The position numbers and the translations under genes were made by a program. Positions 51,799-62,382 of a stretch of DNA of 64,000 nt are shown here, one piece after another. The notes below the pieces were generated by a model. The model did no database searches. It was not told where the DNA came from and was given only the letters and a program-made list of their open reading frames with translations. The stretch lies in contig NZ_CP145263.1 in the NCBI RefSeq assembly GCF_040739495.1, positions 1,612,001 through 1,676,000 on the forward strand, given 5' to 3'. Position 1 is the stretch's first letter. The number at the start of each line of letters is the position of its first letter. The stretch comes from Staphylococcus capitis subsp. capitis. Its GTDB lineage: Bacteria > Bacillota > Bacilli > Staphylococcales > Staphylococcaceae.

Positions 51799-52845
51799 TT
51801 ACTTTTCCAAGAAAATTAATGAATAATAATCTTTCATGACCTCTCCGCCCATTTCGTCATACTTATTATTTAACATGCGAGAGCGATGGATATCTGAGTT
51901 CATCCAACTATGAATTAAGGTTGGTACATCATCAAAATCATACCCTACATTCTGACTCGTTGATGAGTAAGACACATTGTTTTCATCGAGTTGTTGTGTT
52001 AATGCACTCTCAGTGAATTCAGCACTATCTGTACCTTTTTCAGTTGCTTCGTATAAATTAATTGAAGCTATGTGTGCGATATCATCATTAATTTTTAAAG
52101 GTTTTAAACCTTTTAATTCTCTCATTTGATTAGCTACTTCATAAAGTGTAATAAGTTGATTTGGGGTTTGTTCGAATGGTGTTTCTTTGTCTTTAGACTC
52201 CGAGCTATCCCCTTCATCTGTATTGAGTTTGTATGGTTGTAAGGCTGCTAATGTATCAGAATCTAAAAATCGAACTGCTAAAATTTTATTTGATTGTTGA
52301 TCTGAGTAAACTTGTGCGTAAATATTACCATATTTAATTAATGTTTGAGTTTTCATGTCTTCATCTGACATTTCAAATCGATACGTCTTACCTTTAGATT
52401 GTATCGTTGGTTCAGGATTAATGCTTGTATTTTCAAAAAGGTGTGAAGCACTCTCGCCAATGGATAACGGATCAACTTTGACATCTTTTCCGGTTGCATA
52501 AACTGAGGTAATGATATCTTTCTTAGTACTTACAATATAATATTGCTTATCTTTCTTGAATATGTAATTTTTATAACCATATTTAAATGGATATGTGCGA
52601 TCAGCTTGACCGTAGTGTTTAGTCATAAATTTAATATCCTTACCTATCCAAGTGCCGATACCTTGTTTAGGTTTAGGATTTTCAACATTTTTATTAGACT
52701 TTTGGAATTGTTCTGAGTGATTACTTTTATGACTTTTATTTGGATTTTCTAACACATCAAATTTAAGACGTGGTGAGTAAAATAAATAAATTAAAAAAGT
52801 AATTAAAAAAATGACACCTACTACTTTGATAACTAACTTTTTCAT
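51799..52845 (-). CDS. CAP-domain protein with CAP-associated N-terminal region (YlbC-like)
   Basis: A 348-residue protein with one N-terminal membrane segment (about 5-22), an extracellular CAP-associated region (GIGTWIGKDIKFMTKHYGQ, DRTYPFKYGY) and a C-terminal CAP/SCP domain (YEVANQMRELKGLKPL, SWMNSDIHRSRMLNNKYDEMG). The role is unknown; the membrane signal suggests an envelope function. It occupies the ylbC place in the ylb order. Confidence 0.85.
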   Translation of the reverse strand: MKKLVIKVVGVIFLITFLIYLFYSPRLKFDVLENPNKSHKSNHSEQFQKSNKNVENPKPKQGIGTWIGKDIKFMTKHYGQADRTYPFKYGYKNYIFKKDKQYYIVSTKKDIITSVYATGKDVKVDPLSIGESASHLFENTSINPEPTIQSKGKTYRFEMSDEDMKTQTLIKYGNIYAQVYSDQQSNKILAVRFLDSDTLAALQPYKLNTDEGDSSESKDKETPFEQTPNQLITLYEVANQMRELKGLKPLKINDDIAHIASINLYEATEKGTDSAEFTESALTQQLDENNVSYSSTSQNVGYDFDDVPTLIHSWMNSDIHRSRMLNNKYDEMGGEVMKDYYSLIFLEK

Positions 52846-52964
52846 TACTCACCCACCTCTTCAGAATTAAGTTTATTGTACAAAAATATTCTATTAATTA
52901 TCAAGACAAGCGATTAAGCTTTCTGCGCTAATTCACAGTTTAGTGCAATAATAAATTAAAATTT

Positions 52965-53002
52965 AAAAAAACTGACAAAACCCAGAATGAAGTTTTATCA
53001 GT
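52965..53002 (-). terminator. Terminator after ctaM
   Basis: The minus strand reads actgataaaact, a loop, and gttttgtcagt followed by seven T. Confidence 0.8.
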
Positions 53003-53033
53003 ATACATTGAATAGAAAGAACGAATAAGTAAA

Positions 53034-53495
53034 TTATAGTCCTAGTGTTGCTTTGATTAACGAAGTTGTTTCTCCTCCTGGGTAAAGTACATACAATAGA
53101 ATGTACACCGCTACACCAGTGATTGCTGTGAAGAACCAAATTATCGACGCAACCGGTCCAATCTTTCTATGAATATTAAATTTATCTTTAAAAGCTAAAA
53201 TAATTTGTAATAATCCTAATATACCGCCAATAGTAGCTAAGTTGATATGGAAAACTAAAAAGATGGTGTAGTAGATTTTCACTGAAGCTGGACCACCAAA
53301 TGCAGTATTTCCAATAAAAATAGTTCTACTAGCGTAAATAATAAAGAAAGTTAATGCAAAAATTGCTGCCCATAACATGACTTTTTTATGTTTATCAATT
53401 TGACGTTTCCAAATTAATCTCCATCCAATAGCAACTAAGATTGCACTAATGACGATACACGAAGTACTTATCGTGGGTAAAATAGGTACGCTCAT
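53034..53495 (-). CDS. ctaM: DUF420 membrane protein CtaM
   Basis: Four-helix membrane protein of 153 residues (DUF420). In S. aureus CtaM is required for the aa3-type QoxABCD terminal oxidase. ATG 53495 fits the AAGGA site better than 53504. It follows ctaB directly, so haem O synthesis and oxidase assembly appear co-expressed. Confidence 0.88.
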   Translation of the reverse strand: MSVPILPTISTSCIVISAILVAIGWRLIWKRQIDKHKKVMLWAAIFALTFFIIYASRTIFIGNTAFGGPASVKIYYTIFLVFHINLATIGGILGLLQIILAFKDKFNIHRKIGPVASIIWFFTAITGVAVYILLYVLYPGGETTSLIKATLGL

Positions 53496-53520
53496 AAGTT
53501 TCATCCTTACTTAAGTAAAT

Positions 53521-54432
53521 TTAGATCATTTTTATTAATGAAACGACAACAACAAGTACGAAGAATACAACTAAGTAGTTCAATGAATAAATGAACATTT
53601 TTGTCGCCCATTTTGTTTGGTCAGAATCTTTCTTAAAGGTAGTCAATCCTAAAGCTAACCATCCTAGATTAAGTAATGTAGCAATGACTACAAATGTTAC
53701 ACCTAAGTCTGATAATAAGAATGGTAAAGGTAATAAGAAGACTAACCAAATAAACATGCTAATTCTAGTGCGTTTAAAACCTTTAACTGATGGTAACATT
53801 GGAATATTAGCCAATGAATATTCGTCACTTCTTTTAATTGCAAGCGCATAGAAATGAACTGGTTGCCAACAAAAGACAACTAAAAATAGCGCAATGGCTG
53901 CTAAGCTAATATTGCCATCGATAGCTACCCAACCAATTAATGGTGGTACAGCACCAGGAAAACTTCCGACAACTGTATTCCAAGTTGTATGTCGCTTAGA
54001 CCAAATTGAATAATAAGAAACATATCCTACAATACCTATTAAACCTAAAACGCCTGATGGTACGTTTAATAAGAAAAGACAAGCTTCACCTATTAACATC
54101 ATACCAAAGCTTAATATTAATAAGTTTTTATCTGAGATTCTATCGTTTACAGTTGGTCTACCTTGTTTACTAGGCATGATGCTATCAATATCTTGATCAT
54201 AATAATTATTTAAAGCACATGCGCCCCCCATGATTAATGTAGAACCAACAATCATCAATAATATTTGAGGAATAGACGATAGGAAGGAATGGTTTGTCAT
54301 TACAACTGCAAGCCAAGCGCCTGCAAATGCAGGTATCAAGTTACCTTGAACGAGGCCCATTTTAATAATTTGTTGTAATTCTTTGAAGGTTACTCGGCCC
54401 GTATCCTGTGACAAAGTGTGTTCTTTGCTCAT
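53521..54432 (-). CDS. ctaB: Protohaem IX farnesyltransferase (haem O synthase)
   Basis: UbiA-type prenyltransferase of 303 residues with about nine membrane helices that adds a farnesyl group to haem B. The Mg-prenyl motif is [12 protein letters not shown], with a second Asp-rich loop around [12 protein letters not shown] chose ATG 54432, behind AAGGAGGGG; the 58 extra codons of a longer reading are AT-rich intergenic sequence. It is divergent from ctaA. Confidence 0.94.
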   Translation of the reverse strand: MSKEHTLSQDTGRVTFKELQQIIKMGLVQGNLIPAFAGAWLAVVMTNHSFLSSIPQILLMIVGSTLIMGGACALNNYYDQDIDSIMPSKQGRPTVNDRISDKNLLILSFGMMLIGEACLFLLNVPSGVLGLIGIVGYVSYYSIWSKRHTTWNTVVGSFPGAVPPLIGWVAIDGNISLAAIALFLVVFCWQPVHFYALAIKRSDEYSLANIPMLPSVKGFKRTRISMFIWLVFLLPLPFLLSDLGVTFVVIATLLNLGWLALGLTTFKKDSDQTKWATKMFIYSLNYLVVFFVLVVVVSLIKMI

Positions 54433-54510
54433 AGTTCCCCTCCTTGAATTTTTCATATAGTACAATGATATAGCATATTTTACTAAAAGACTAGGTTTTA
54501 TAAAATTAAA

Positions 54511-54554
54511 TTGTGACACTTTAGCGACATTATAAATCGTCGATTTTGTGACAC
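54511..54554. promoter_or_regulatory. Two direct TTGTGACAC repeats between ctaB and ctaA
   Basis: TTGTGACAC occurs at 54511-54519 and 54546-54554, 35 bases apart. It resembles the ResD/SrrA and Rex half-site (TTGTGA). Regulation of ctaA and ctaB by such redox regulators is known in related bacteria. The remaining sequence of 54433-54760 shows only AT-rich promoter-like stretches. Confidence 0.4.
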
Positions 54555-54760
54555 AATTAAAAATGGTATTCTTGTTATAATAAGTTAAAAGTAAAAATAT
54601 GTACATTAATCTAAAGTACTAAAACTAACAAGTGTCAAAACAGTTTATAGCATATCTTTTGTCTCATACTCACAATATGTGATGCAATAAGTAGAGTTAA
54701 GATTAATGACAAATGATGGCAATGAAATAAGTACTTTAATTAATGATGGGGTGTTTATCA

Positions 54761-55669
54761 TTGTTTAGAAAGCAGAACCTTAAATGGTTAGGTGTTTTAG
54801 CTACGATTATTATGACCTTTGTTCAATTGGGTGGCGCCCTCGTAACTAAAACAGGATCAGAAGATGGTTGTGGATCATCATGGCCATTATGTAATGGTGC
54901 ACTTCTTCCTCAAAATTTACCAATTCAGACGATTATTGAATTAAGCCACAGAGCTGTATCAGGTCTTTCTCTTATCGTTGTGCTTTGGTTAGTTATTACA
55001 GCATGGAAGAATATTGGATATATTAAAGAAATCAAACCACTTTCAATCATTAGTGTTGCTTTCTTACTTGTCCAAGCGCTAATAGGAGCCGCAGCCGTTA
55101 TATGGCAACAAAATGCTTATGTTCTTGCATTACATTTCGGTATTTCTTTAATTAGTTTTTCATCAGTATTTGTTATGACTTTAATCATATTTTCAGTCGA
55201 CCAGAAATATGAAGCTGATGAATTATTTATTAAGAAGCCACTGCGAACATTAACATGGCTCATGGCAATTATCGTGTACCTTACTATTTACACTGGTGCT
55301 TTAGTAAGACATACTAAGTCAAGTCTTGCTTATGGTGCATGGCCAGTTCCATTTAATGATATTGTGCCGCATAATGCGCATGATTGGGTACAATTCGCTC
55401 ATAGAGGTATGGCGTTTATCACTTTTATGTGGATTATGTTCACATTTATTCATGCTATTAAAAATTATCCAGACAATCGTACAGTACGCTATGGTTATAC
55501 AGCTGCATTTATTTTAGTTATTTTACAAGTTATTACAGGTGCACTCTCAGTGATAACAAATGTAAATTTAATAATTGCATTATTCCATGCGTTATTTATC
55601 ACTTATTTATTCGGTATGATTGCCTATTTCATCTTATTGATGTTAAGAACGACTCGTAGCATGAAGTAG
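54761..55669 (+). CDS. ctaA: Haem A synthase
   Basis: Eight-helix membrane oxygenase that converts haem O to haem A, about 302 residues. Conserved features are [18 protein letters not shown] (Cys pair), [26 protein letters not shown] and ALFHALF with haem-ligand histidines. A TTG start at 54761 (reading [11 protein letters not shown]) has GGGGTG 7 bases upstream and gives the S. aureus length. ATG 54743 would add six residues. Confidence 0.92.
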   Translation: MFRKQNLKWLGVLATIIMTFVQLGGALVTKTGSEDGCGSSWPLCNGALLPQNLPIQTIIELSHRAVSGLSLIVVLWLVITAWKNIGYIKEIKPLSIISVAFLLVQALIGAAAVIWQQNAYVLALHFGISLISFSSVFVMTLIIFSVDQKYEADELFIKKPLRTLTWLMAIIVYLTIYTGALVRHTKSSLAYGAWPVPFNDIVPHNAHDWVQFAHRGMAFITFMWIMFTFIHAIKNYPDNRTVRYGYTAAFILVILQVITGALSVITNVNLIIALFHALFITYLFGMIAYFILLMLRTTRSMK

Positions 55670-55727
55670 TATCACAACAAGATTTTTTAACCTTTCATTT
55701 CTAGGTTAATTGAAAATAATATTTATA

Positions 55728-55777
55728 AACGCGCCCTTCAAGGTAAACTTAAACTAATTATCCTTGAAGGGCGCGTT
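55728..55777 (+). terminator. Hairpin terminator after ctaA
   Basis: 16-bp arms aacgcgcccttcaagg / ccttgaagggcgcgtt; the following tail is only moderately T-rich. Confidence 0.65.
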
Positions 55778-55822
55778 CTATATACCTATACATATGTAAT
55801 ACATCATTGCTAGCATATATAA

Positions 55823-55873
55823 AATCCCGCCCGATTGTGTAAACTTTTAATTATCACACAATCGGGCGGGATT
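55823..55873 (-). terminator. Terminator after pyc
   Basis: 18-bp perfect arms aatcccgcccgattgtgt / acacaatcgggcgggatt; the minus strand continues TTTTATAT. Confidence 0.85.
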
Positions 55874-55879
55874 CGCATG

Positions 55880-58800
55880 TTATGATAGCTTTTCTATTTC
55901 AATAAGTAAATCACCTGTAGCAATAGCATCACCACTTACTACAGTCACTTGTTTAATAACACCATCAAATGGTGCTTGTATCGTAGTTTCCATCTTCATG
56001 GCTTCAGTAATCAGCAATGGTTGATTCGCTTTTACTTCATCACCTGTAGCAACCTTAACCTCTGTGACAGAACCTGGCATCTGAGCCCCTATATGACTAG
56101 GATTAGTTTTATCAGCTTTAGGTTTGACATTAGCATTTGTTTTCACATTTTCATCTTTAATATAAATTCGACGTGCTTGACCATTCATGGCGTAATAAAT
56201 TGTACGATTACCATTTTCATCAGGTTCACTAATTGTTTCAAGTTTAATGATTAAACGTTTACCTGTATCAATTTCTATTTCAACCGTTTCACCATTACGC
56301 ATACCAAACAAGAATGTCGGTGTATCAAGTAATGATAAGTCACCGTATTGCTCTTTAGTTTGAATATATTGGTTATACACTTTCGGATATAAGACATAAC
56401 TTATAACATCTTGTTCTGTCACTTCACCTTGTTGCTTATCAGCTAACTCTTCACGAATTTCATCAAAGTTAACTGGCTCTAAATATTCACCAGGTCTCTC
56501 AGTAAGCGGTTGTTGACCTTTAAGAATAACTTCTTGTAACTTTTGATTAAACCCATTTACCGGCTGACCAATCTCACCTTTAAAGAATGAAACCACTGAT
56601 TCAGGAAAATCAAGTTTATACCCATCGCTAAGTACTGATGATTCATCTAAATCATTCTGTACCATGTAGAGCGCCATATCACCCACTACTTTGGAAGATG
56701 GTGTAACCTTAACGATATCACCAAATAAGAAATTCACTCTACGATACATATCTTTGACTTCATCAAATCGCTCACCTAAACCTAAACTTTTAGCTTGTTG
56801 GCTTAAATTAGAGTACTGACCTCCAGGCATTTCATGTTGATATATTTCAGTGTTAGGTGACTTAATATCGCTCTCAAAGTCAGCATAGTAAGGACGAACA
56901 GTAGCCCAGTAATGACTTAATTCTTCTAAACCTTCAATATCAGTTCTTAAATTGCGTGGGAAACCATTGAGAGCATAGTATAATGAATTCGCACTAGGCT
57001 GACTCGTCAATCCACTCATTGAAGCAACAGCTGTATCTATGATGTCTACACCTGCATCGATAGCTTGTTTATAAGTTAACAGACCATTTCCACTTGTATC
57101 GTGTGTATGAAGATGAATAGGTAAATTAACAGCTGCTCGTAATTCACCAATTAATTCATTTGCTGCTTTAGGTTTAAGCAAACCAGCCATATCTTTAATA
57201 GCTAATATATGGAAACCTTCACTTTCTAGCTCTTTAGCCATTTTCACATAGTAATCTAATGTATAAATATTAGAGCGTTCGACATTTAAAATATCTCCTG
57301 TATAACAAATAGCACCTTCGGATATTTTACCTGCCTCTTGTACAGCTTCATTAGCAATTTTCATTTGATCGACCCAGTTTAATGAGTCAAAGATACGGAA
57401 GACATCTACACCTGCGTTGGCACTCTCATGTACAAATTTCTTAATAACATTATCAGGATAGTTTTTGTAACCAACAGCATTAGAAGCACGTAATAACATT
57501 TGGAATAAGACATTAGGTATTGCTTTACGTAATCTTTCTAAACGTTCCCATGGATTTTCTTTTAAGAAATTATAAGCCACATCAAAAGTTGCGCCGCCCC
57601 ACATTTCTAATGAAAAGCTATCTTTGAATACTTCAGCTGTTTTAGATGCAATATTCATCATGTCCTTCGTTCTTACACGAGTGGCTAGTAATGATTGATG
57701 CGCATCTCTAAATGTAGTATCTGTAATGAGTACATCTTCTTGTGCTCGTACCCAATCAGCAAGACCCTTAGGTCCTTGTTCATCTAAAATTTGTTTCGTA
57801 CCAGATAATTGATTCACACGTTCTTGAGATACTCTTGGAATTGATGTTGATTCATAATCTGGTTTAGGACGTTGTTCTACATTAGGGAAGCCATTTATCG
57901 TCACATTACCGATATATTCAAGTGTCTTTGTACCTCTATCAAGTGTGGGTGCGATATCAAATAATTCAGGTGTTTCTTCTATAAATTTAGTTGTATAGTC
58001 TCCACTTCTAAATTTATTATTTCGCATCACGTTGATTAGAAACGGAATATTCGTTTTAACTCCACGTATACGCATTTCTCGTAGTGAACGTTCCATTTTT
58101 TCTTCAGCTTGTTTAAATGAAACTGCATGCGTAGATAATTTAACTAGTAGAGAATCATAATATGGCGAGATTTCAGCCCCTTGGAAACCATCACCCGCAT
58201 CCAATCTAACTCCAAATCCACCACTTGAACGATATGCAATGATTGTTCCAGAGTCTGGCATAAAATCATTCAAAGGATCTTCAGTAGTAATACGACATTG
58301 AATCGCATATCCAAGCGTTTGAATATCTTGCTGTTTTGGCATAGCTATTCTATCACCGAAAAGTGACTCGCCATCAGCTACTAAAATCTGAGTTTTAACG
58401 ATATCTATACCTGTAATCATCTCAGTAATTGTGTGTTCTACTTGTACACGTGGATTGACTTCAATAAAGAAGAATTCATCACCTGAGACTAAAAATTCCA
58501 CTGTTCCAGCATTAACGTATTTAATGTTCTCCATCAATTGAATGGCTGCTTCACAAATACGTTCTCTTAAACTGTTAGATAATCCTACTGAAGGAGCAAC
58601 TTCAACAACTTTTTGATGTCGTCGTTGTACCGAACAATCTCTTTCATATAAATGTATGATGTTGCCTAGTTCATCACCAATGACTTGTACTTCAATATGT
58701 TTAGGATTATCAATATATCTTTCTATATAAACTTCGCTATTGCCAAAAGACTTTTCAGCTTCAGATTTAGCACGGTGGAAAGCATCTTCAAGTTCACTTT

Positions 58801-59341
58801 CTTCCCGTACAATACGCATGCCTTTACCGCCTCCACCACTAGTTGCTTTAATCATTAGTGGGAAGCCAGCTTCTTGTGCGAATTGCTTAGCTGCTTCAAA
58901 ACTTTCAATTGGTCCATCTGTACCAGGAATAACAGGCAAATCTGCTTTAATAGCAGTTGTTCTTGCTTTGACTTTATCTCCGAACATATCTAAATGTTCA
59001 AGATGTGGACCTATAAATTTAATATTTTCTTCCGCACAACGACGTGCGAATTGTTCATTTTCACTTAGAAAACCATATCCAGGGTGAATCGCATCAACAC
59101 CTGCACGTTTCGCTACATCGATAATGCGTTCAATGTTTAAATAACTTTCAGCAGGTCCTAAATCACTACCTACTAAGTAAGATTCGTCTGCTTTATATCT
59201 ATGTAATGAACTTTTATCTTCATTAGAATATATTGCTACTGTACTGATATTTAACTCTGCTGCTGCTCTAAAAATCCTGATGGCAATTTCACCACGGTTA
59301 GCAACAAGTAACTTCTTTATTTGTTTCAAAAGCGAAGACAC
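55880..59341 (-). CDS. pyc: Pyruvate carboxylase
   Basis: Biotin-dependent anaplerotic enzyme of 1153 residues that makes oxaloacetate. Order: biotin carboxylase with ATP-grasp (IKATSGGGGKGMRIV, near residue 160; EVNPRVQVEHTITE), pyruvate carboxyltransferase (TDTTFRDAHQSLLATRVR, about 545), and a C-terminal biotinyl domain with the modified Lys in EAMKMET. Single-chain architecture and length are normal. Synteny with ctaA and ftsW is that of Bacillota. Confidence 0.96.
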   Translation of the reverse strand: MSSLLKQIKKLLVANRGEIAIRIFRAAAELNISTVAIYSNEDKSSLHRYKADESYLVGSDLGPAESYLNIERIIDVAKRAGVDAIHPGYGFLSENEQFARRCAEENIKFIGPHLEHLDMFGDKVKARTTAIKADLPVIPGTDGPIESFEAAKQFAQEAGFPLMIKATSGGGGKGMRIVREESELEDAFHRAKSEAEKSFGNSEVYIERYIDNPKHIEVQVIGDELGNIIHLYERDCSVQRRHQKVVEVAPSVGLSNSLRERICEAAIQLMENIKYVNAGTVEFLVSGDEFFFIEVNPRVQVEHTITEMITGIDIVKTQILVADGESLFGDRIAMPKQQDIQTLGYAIQCRITTEDPLNDFMPDSGTIIAYRSSGGFGVRLDAGDGFQGAEISPYYDSLLVKLSTHAVSFKQAEEKMERSLREMRIRGVKTNIPFLINVMRNNKFRSGDYTTKFIEETPELFDIAPTLDRGTKTLEYIGNVTINGFPNVEQRPKPDYESTSIPRVSQERVNQLSGTKQILDEQGPKGLADWVRAQEDVLITDTTFRDAHQSLLATRVRTKDMMNIASKTAEVFKDSFSLEMWGGATFDVAYNFLKENPWERLERLRKAIPNVLFQMLLRASNAVGYKNYPDNVIKKFVHESANAGVDVFRIFDSLNWVDQMKIANEAVQEAGKISEGAICYTGDILNVERSNIYTLDYYVKMAKELESEGFHILAIKDMAGLLKPKAANELIGELRAAVNLPIHLHTHDTSGNGLLTYKQAIDAGVDIIDTAVASMSGLTSQPSANSLYYALNGFPRNLRTDIEGLEELSHYWATVRPYYADFESDIKSPNTEIYQHEMPGGQYSNLSQQAKSLGLGERFDEVKDMYRRVNFLFGDIVKVTPSSKVVGDMALYMVQNDLDESSVLSDGYKLDFPESVVSFFKGEIGQPVNGFNQKLQEVILKGQQPLTERPGEYLEPVNFDEIREELADKQQGEVTEQDVISYVLYPKVYNQYIQTKEQYGDLSLLDTPTFLFGMRNGETVEIEIDTGKRLIIKLETISEPDENGNRTIYYAMNGQARRIYIKDENVKTNANVKPKADKTNPSHIGAQMPGSVTEVKVATGDEVKANQPLLITEAMKMETTIQAPFDGVIKQVTVVSGDAIATGDLLIEIEKLS

Positions 59342-59698
59342 CCCTCGTATTTTTTGAATTTTCTAACTAATTAGATAATAAGATTTTATCTTAAATGATT
59401 GAATAATTCTATAGTAATTTACAAAGTTAAAGATAATTTAATTTTTTGTAACACTTTACAATACAACATAGTTATCGTGAGAACCCTCTACATGAGGAAA
59501 ATCAAATACATCTATAACTTTACATAATCTTATTACTATCGATAACATAATTTTATCATTAAAAGAATATGCGCGCTAGTTTAGAATGTATGCTTTACAT
59601 AATTTTAATTTTTTAAAAAAATAAAAAAGACAATCTATAGCAATTTGATCTCAACTTCTTGATCATCATTTAGCTATCGATTGTCTTAAATCACATAT
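59342..59698. other. Intergenic region between pyc and ftsW
   Basis: It contains the ftsW terminator (see 59613-59688) and AT-rich sequence upstream of pyc with a possible minus-strand -10 TATAGA (59408-59413). Nothing coding is seen. Confidence 0.5.
59613..59688 (-). terminator. Terminator after ftsW
   Basis: Outer arms aagacaatc / gattgtctt with gatagc / gctat inside, followed on the minus strand by a long T-rich tail. Confidence 0.75.
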
Positions 59699-60922
59699 TT
59701 AATTATAACGGCGTTTCATATCGTTTTTACGTTGTTTTAGACGTTTATCATCTTGTTTGATTTGTTTAGCAGTAATTAATAAAAGCCCCATTGCAATACT
59801 TAAACTAATCATTGCTGAACCACCAAAACTAATAAATGGTAACGGCACACCTGTTAATGGAATTGTAGCTGAAATACCACCAATATTAACAAATGTTTGG
59901 CTTCCTATATAACTTGCAATACCAACACATACTAATTTGTAAAAATATGAATTTGTTTTATTAGCTAATTGGAATGCTCGGTACACAATGAAATATTCTA
60001 AAATAATTACTAATAAACCACCCACGAGACCTAACTCCTCACAAATAACTGCAAAGATAAAGTCGGTATGTGGTTCTGGCAAGTAACCCAGTTTCATAAT
60101 ACTGTTACCTAATCCTCGTCCAAATAGTCCGCCATTACCTATCGCCATTAAGGAATTAGAAATATGATACCCTGTACCAGATTCTTGACCAAATGGATTC
60201 GTTAACGTACTAAAACGTGCCTCTAAATAGCTAGGAACCATATGTAATATCAACATGAACGAGGCAATAATAACAAATCCCAATGCAACTAATAGTCCCC
60301 ATTTCAATATATTCTGGACACCTATACCAGAATAGAAAATGATTGAGAAGAAGATTATTAATATTAACATTGTTTGCCCAACGTCCTTTTGGAAAAGAAC
60401 AAGAACCAGGCACGTTACTACGAATAGAATTGGACCTAAAATTAACTTGATGTTTTGTCTTACTGCGGGCATTTTCTTTTCAATCATAAATGGTATGTAA
60501 AGAATGATGGCAATTTTTAATAACTCTGATGCCTGTAAATTCATAAAACCTAAATTAATCCAACTTTTGGAACCATTGATATTTTTACCAATGACTAAAG
60601 TCAGTAATAGTAATACGAAAATACCAATCATCATTCCTTTTTGAACATTAGGCTTCTTAAGCACTTTTACATTCATAATAAATGCCATAAAAAAGACTAT
60701 GGCGAAACTCATAATAACGTATAAAAGCTGTCTATTATAAAAGTAAGTTCCTGCAACGGCTACACCACCAGTTAAAGTACCTTTAGTTGCAGCTACCATA
60801 CTTGCACTGTATACCATTACTAATCCAATCAAACAAAGGAGTACGTATGTAACTAATAATGGATAATCGATAAATTTAGAAGTTTTTCCAATATACCGCA
60901 TTATATTTTTAAAATTATTCAT
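59699..60922 (-). CDS. ftsW: Septal peptidoglycan glycosyltransferase FtsW
   Basis: SEDS-family polymerase of 407 residues with about ten membrane helices, partner of PBP1. Signatures are NGSKSWINLGFMNLQASELLK, FLQ-type FQKDVGQT, and SGTGYHISNSLMAIGNGG. GLPLPF-like GVPLPFISFGGSAM lies near the C-terminus, which ends in a basic tail. It stands alone between pyc and ylaN, as in S. aureus. Confidence 0.94.
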   Translation of the reverse strand: MNNFKNIMRYIGKTSKFIDYPLLVTYVLLCLIGLVMVYSASMVAATKGTLTGGVAVAGTYFYNRQLLYVIMSFAIVFFMAFIMNVKVLKKPNVQKGMMIGIFVLLLLTLVIGKNINGSKSWINLGFMNLQASELLKIAIILYIPFMIEKKMPAVRQNIKLILGPILFVVTCLVLVLFQKDVGQTMLILIIFFSIIFYSGIGVQNILKWGLLVALGFVIIASFMLILHMVPSYLEARFSTLTNPFGQESGTGYHISNSLMAIGNGGLFGRGLGNSIMKLGYLPEPHTDFIFAVICEELGLVGGLLVIILEYFIVYRAFQLANKTNSYFYKLVCVGIASYIGSQTFVNIGGISATIPLTGVPLPFISFGGSAMISLSIAMGLLLITAKQIKQDDKRLKQRKNDMKRRYN

Positions 60923-61258
60923 ATACTAGATCATCCAATTCTAAATTTTTAAAGTTAATCACTTCGTTGACTTAGTTCATTTATCTTCACTTTTTAAAAA
61001 GCTGTCTTACCTATTATATACTTGAACCCTTCAATTAAACAAATATTATTAGGCTAATCAGCTACTTAATTTAAAAGATAACCTTGAAACAAAAATGACT
61101 GAGAAGGACATCACATTTAGATATCATCTCAGTCACTCATACGATGACGTATATGTACGATTAAGCTTATACGTTGTCGTAATTATATATGTTATTAACG
61201 CAGTTCATATTGACACTTAAAATATGTGCGTTATGTTATATCTATTGTAAGTAAAACA
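60923..61258. other. Intergenic region between ftsW and ylaN
   Basis: It holds the ylaN terminator (61091-61137: gtgactgaga...tctcagtca plus five T on the minus strand). The rest is AT-rich and is probably the ftsW promoter. No small gene is recognised. Confidence 0.5.
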
Positions 61259-61534
61259 TTAAACATTTGTGAAAGCTTCATGTAATTTAGAAAGTTCTTT
61301 TTCTAATCTTAACATTAATTGCTTACCATCTTCTTTATCAACTAAACCAAGTTGAACAGCGAAATCAACCTCTTTTTGAAGGCCAAACATTTGAGTATCT
61401 AGCACTTCTTCATAAAGCGGGCAAGAAGGTAAAGTTAAGTTATCCATCTGAACTTTAATAAGATGTAAAATTCTATCAGCATCTTTATTCAACTGGTCAT
61501 ATGCCGCATTATTTAATTTCGATTGGTTAGCCAT
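61259..61534 (-). CDS. ylaN: YlaN family protein (DUF1507)
   Basis: Small helical protein of 91 residues ([34 protein letters not shown]). YlaN is essential under some conditions in Bacillus. Recent work in Bacillus and Staphylococcus links it to iron homeostasis and relief of Fur repression, which would connect it to the isd locus here; the link in this strain is inference. Divergent from ylaL. Confidence 0.92.
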   Translation of the reverse strand: MANQSKLNNAAYDQLNKDADRILHLIKVQMDNLTLPSCPLYEEVLDTQMFGLQKEVDFAVQLGLVDKEDGKQLMLRLEKELSKLHEAFTNV

Positions 61535-61678
61535 GACATACTCCCCCTATCATTTCAATTAATATCTTCACATTAGAAGTTTATCTTAATAGGTATTAAA
61601 AAGCAAGTGAATTTGAATTATGTCACTATGATTTTATGTTAAAATAATTAAAGATAAAAAATGAGGGAGTGGGCATAT

Positions 61679-62161
61679 ATGATCCAAATTAAGGGCGCAG
61701 TAAAGTTTCCTATCTCTTTGGATAGTACAACTTGGATTTTCGATGACAGAAAAGTAAGTATCGACGATTTAGAACGTGGGGTTTTCGACGGTACTAGACC
61801 TGTTAAATTTGAAGATAACACTGAATGGAATCGAGCTATTTTAGAAGGACAAACAAATCCTCCCACACTTGATTCTGAAATTAAATATAAAAAGCGTTCA
61901 GTTTTAGAAGGATCTTTCGTCATTAATATGACACCATTTTTCAAAAATGCTGAACCACGTGATGAAGCAACAACTATTAAACTTTATAATGACAATGATG
62001 CTATCGAAGTACCTATTGAATTATTACCATACTTATTCTTCCAATTCGCGAAAGATGGCAAACGTTTATATAGTGATAATGCAGTTGATAGCTTTGTTTA
62101 TGTACCAGAAGATGGGTATACATATGAATTCAAATATGTAACTCATATAGAGGTGATTTAA
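61679..62161 (+). CDS. ylaL: YlaL-like conserved protein
   Basis: A 160-residue soluble protein (QIKGAVKFPISLD, DDLERGVFDG) of unknown function. ATG 61679 was chosen because GAGGGAGTGG lies directly upstream and the length fits the family; a reading from 61661 would include the ribosome site. It stands in the ylaI-ylaL-ylaN neighbourhood of Bacillus and is linked to the next gene with a 1-base gap. Confidence 0.75.
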   Translation: MIQIKGAVKFPISLDSTTWIFDDRKVSIDDLERGVFDGTRPVKFEDNTEWNRAILEGQTNPPTLDSEIKYKKRSVLEGSFVINMTPFFKNAEPRDEATTIKLYNDNDAIEVPIELLPYLFFQFAKDGKRLYSDNAVDSFVYVPEDGYTYEFKYVTHIEVI

Positions 62162-62162
62162 T

Positions 62163-62369
62163 GTGCTAGAAGTTCAATGTATCATTTGTGATACTAAAGT
62201 GTTTATTGATGAAAATACAGTTGAGGCTAAACGCTTGAGAAACAATCCAATTCGCACCTTTATGTGCGATGATTGTAAAAGTCGTTTAGATACACCTAAA
62301 CAACGTAAACCACAAGTGATGGATGAAATTTCTGAAGCAGAAAATCAGCAGTCATTCGATAAAAATTAA
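62163..62369 (+). CDS. ylaI: YlaI-like zinc-ribbon protein (DUF2197)
   Basis: A 68-residue protein starting with GTG behind GAGGTGA. Two CxxC pairs (CIIC near residue 6, CDDC near 37) form a likely zinc ribbon. The C-terminus is polar. Function unknown. It is translationally close to ylaL. Confidence 0.82.
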   Translation: MLEVQCIICDTKVFIDENTVEAKRLRNNPIRTFMCDDCKSRLDTPKQRKPQVMDEISEAENQQSFDKN

Positions 62370-62382
62370 TCTTAAGGAAAAG

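Noticed and set aside
54432-54606. Longer N-terminus for CtaB
   Set aside because: The extra 58 codons are AT-rich intergenic sequence, while AAGGAGGGG precedes the internal ATG that gives the family length.
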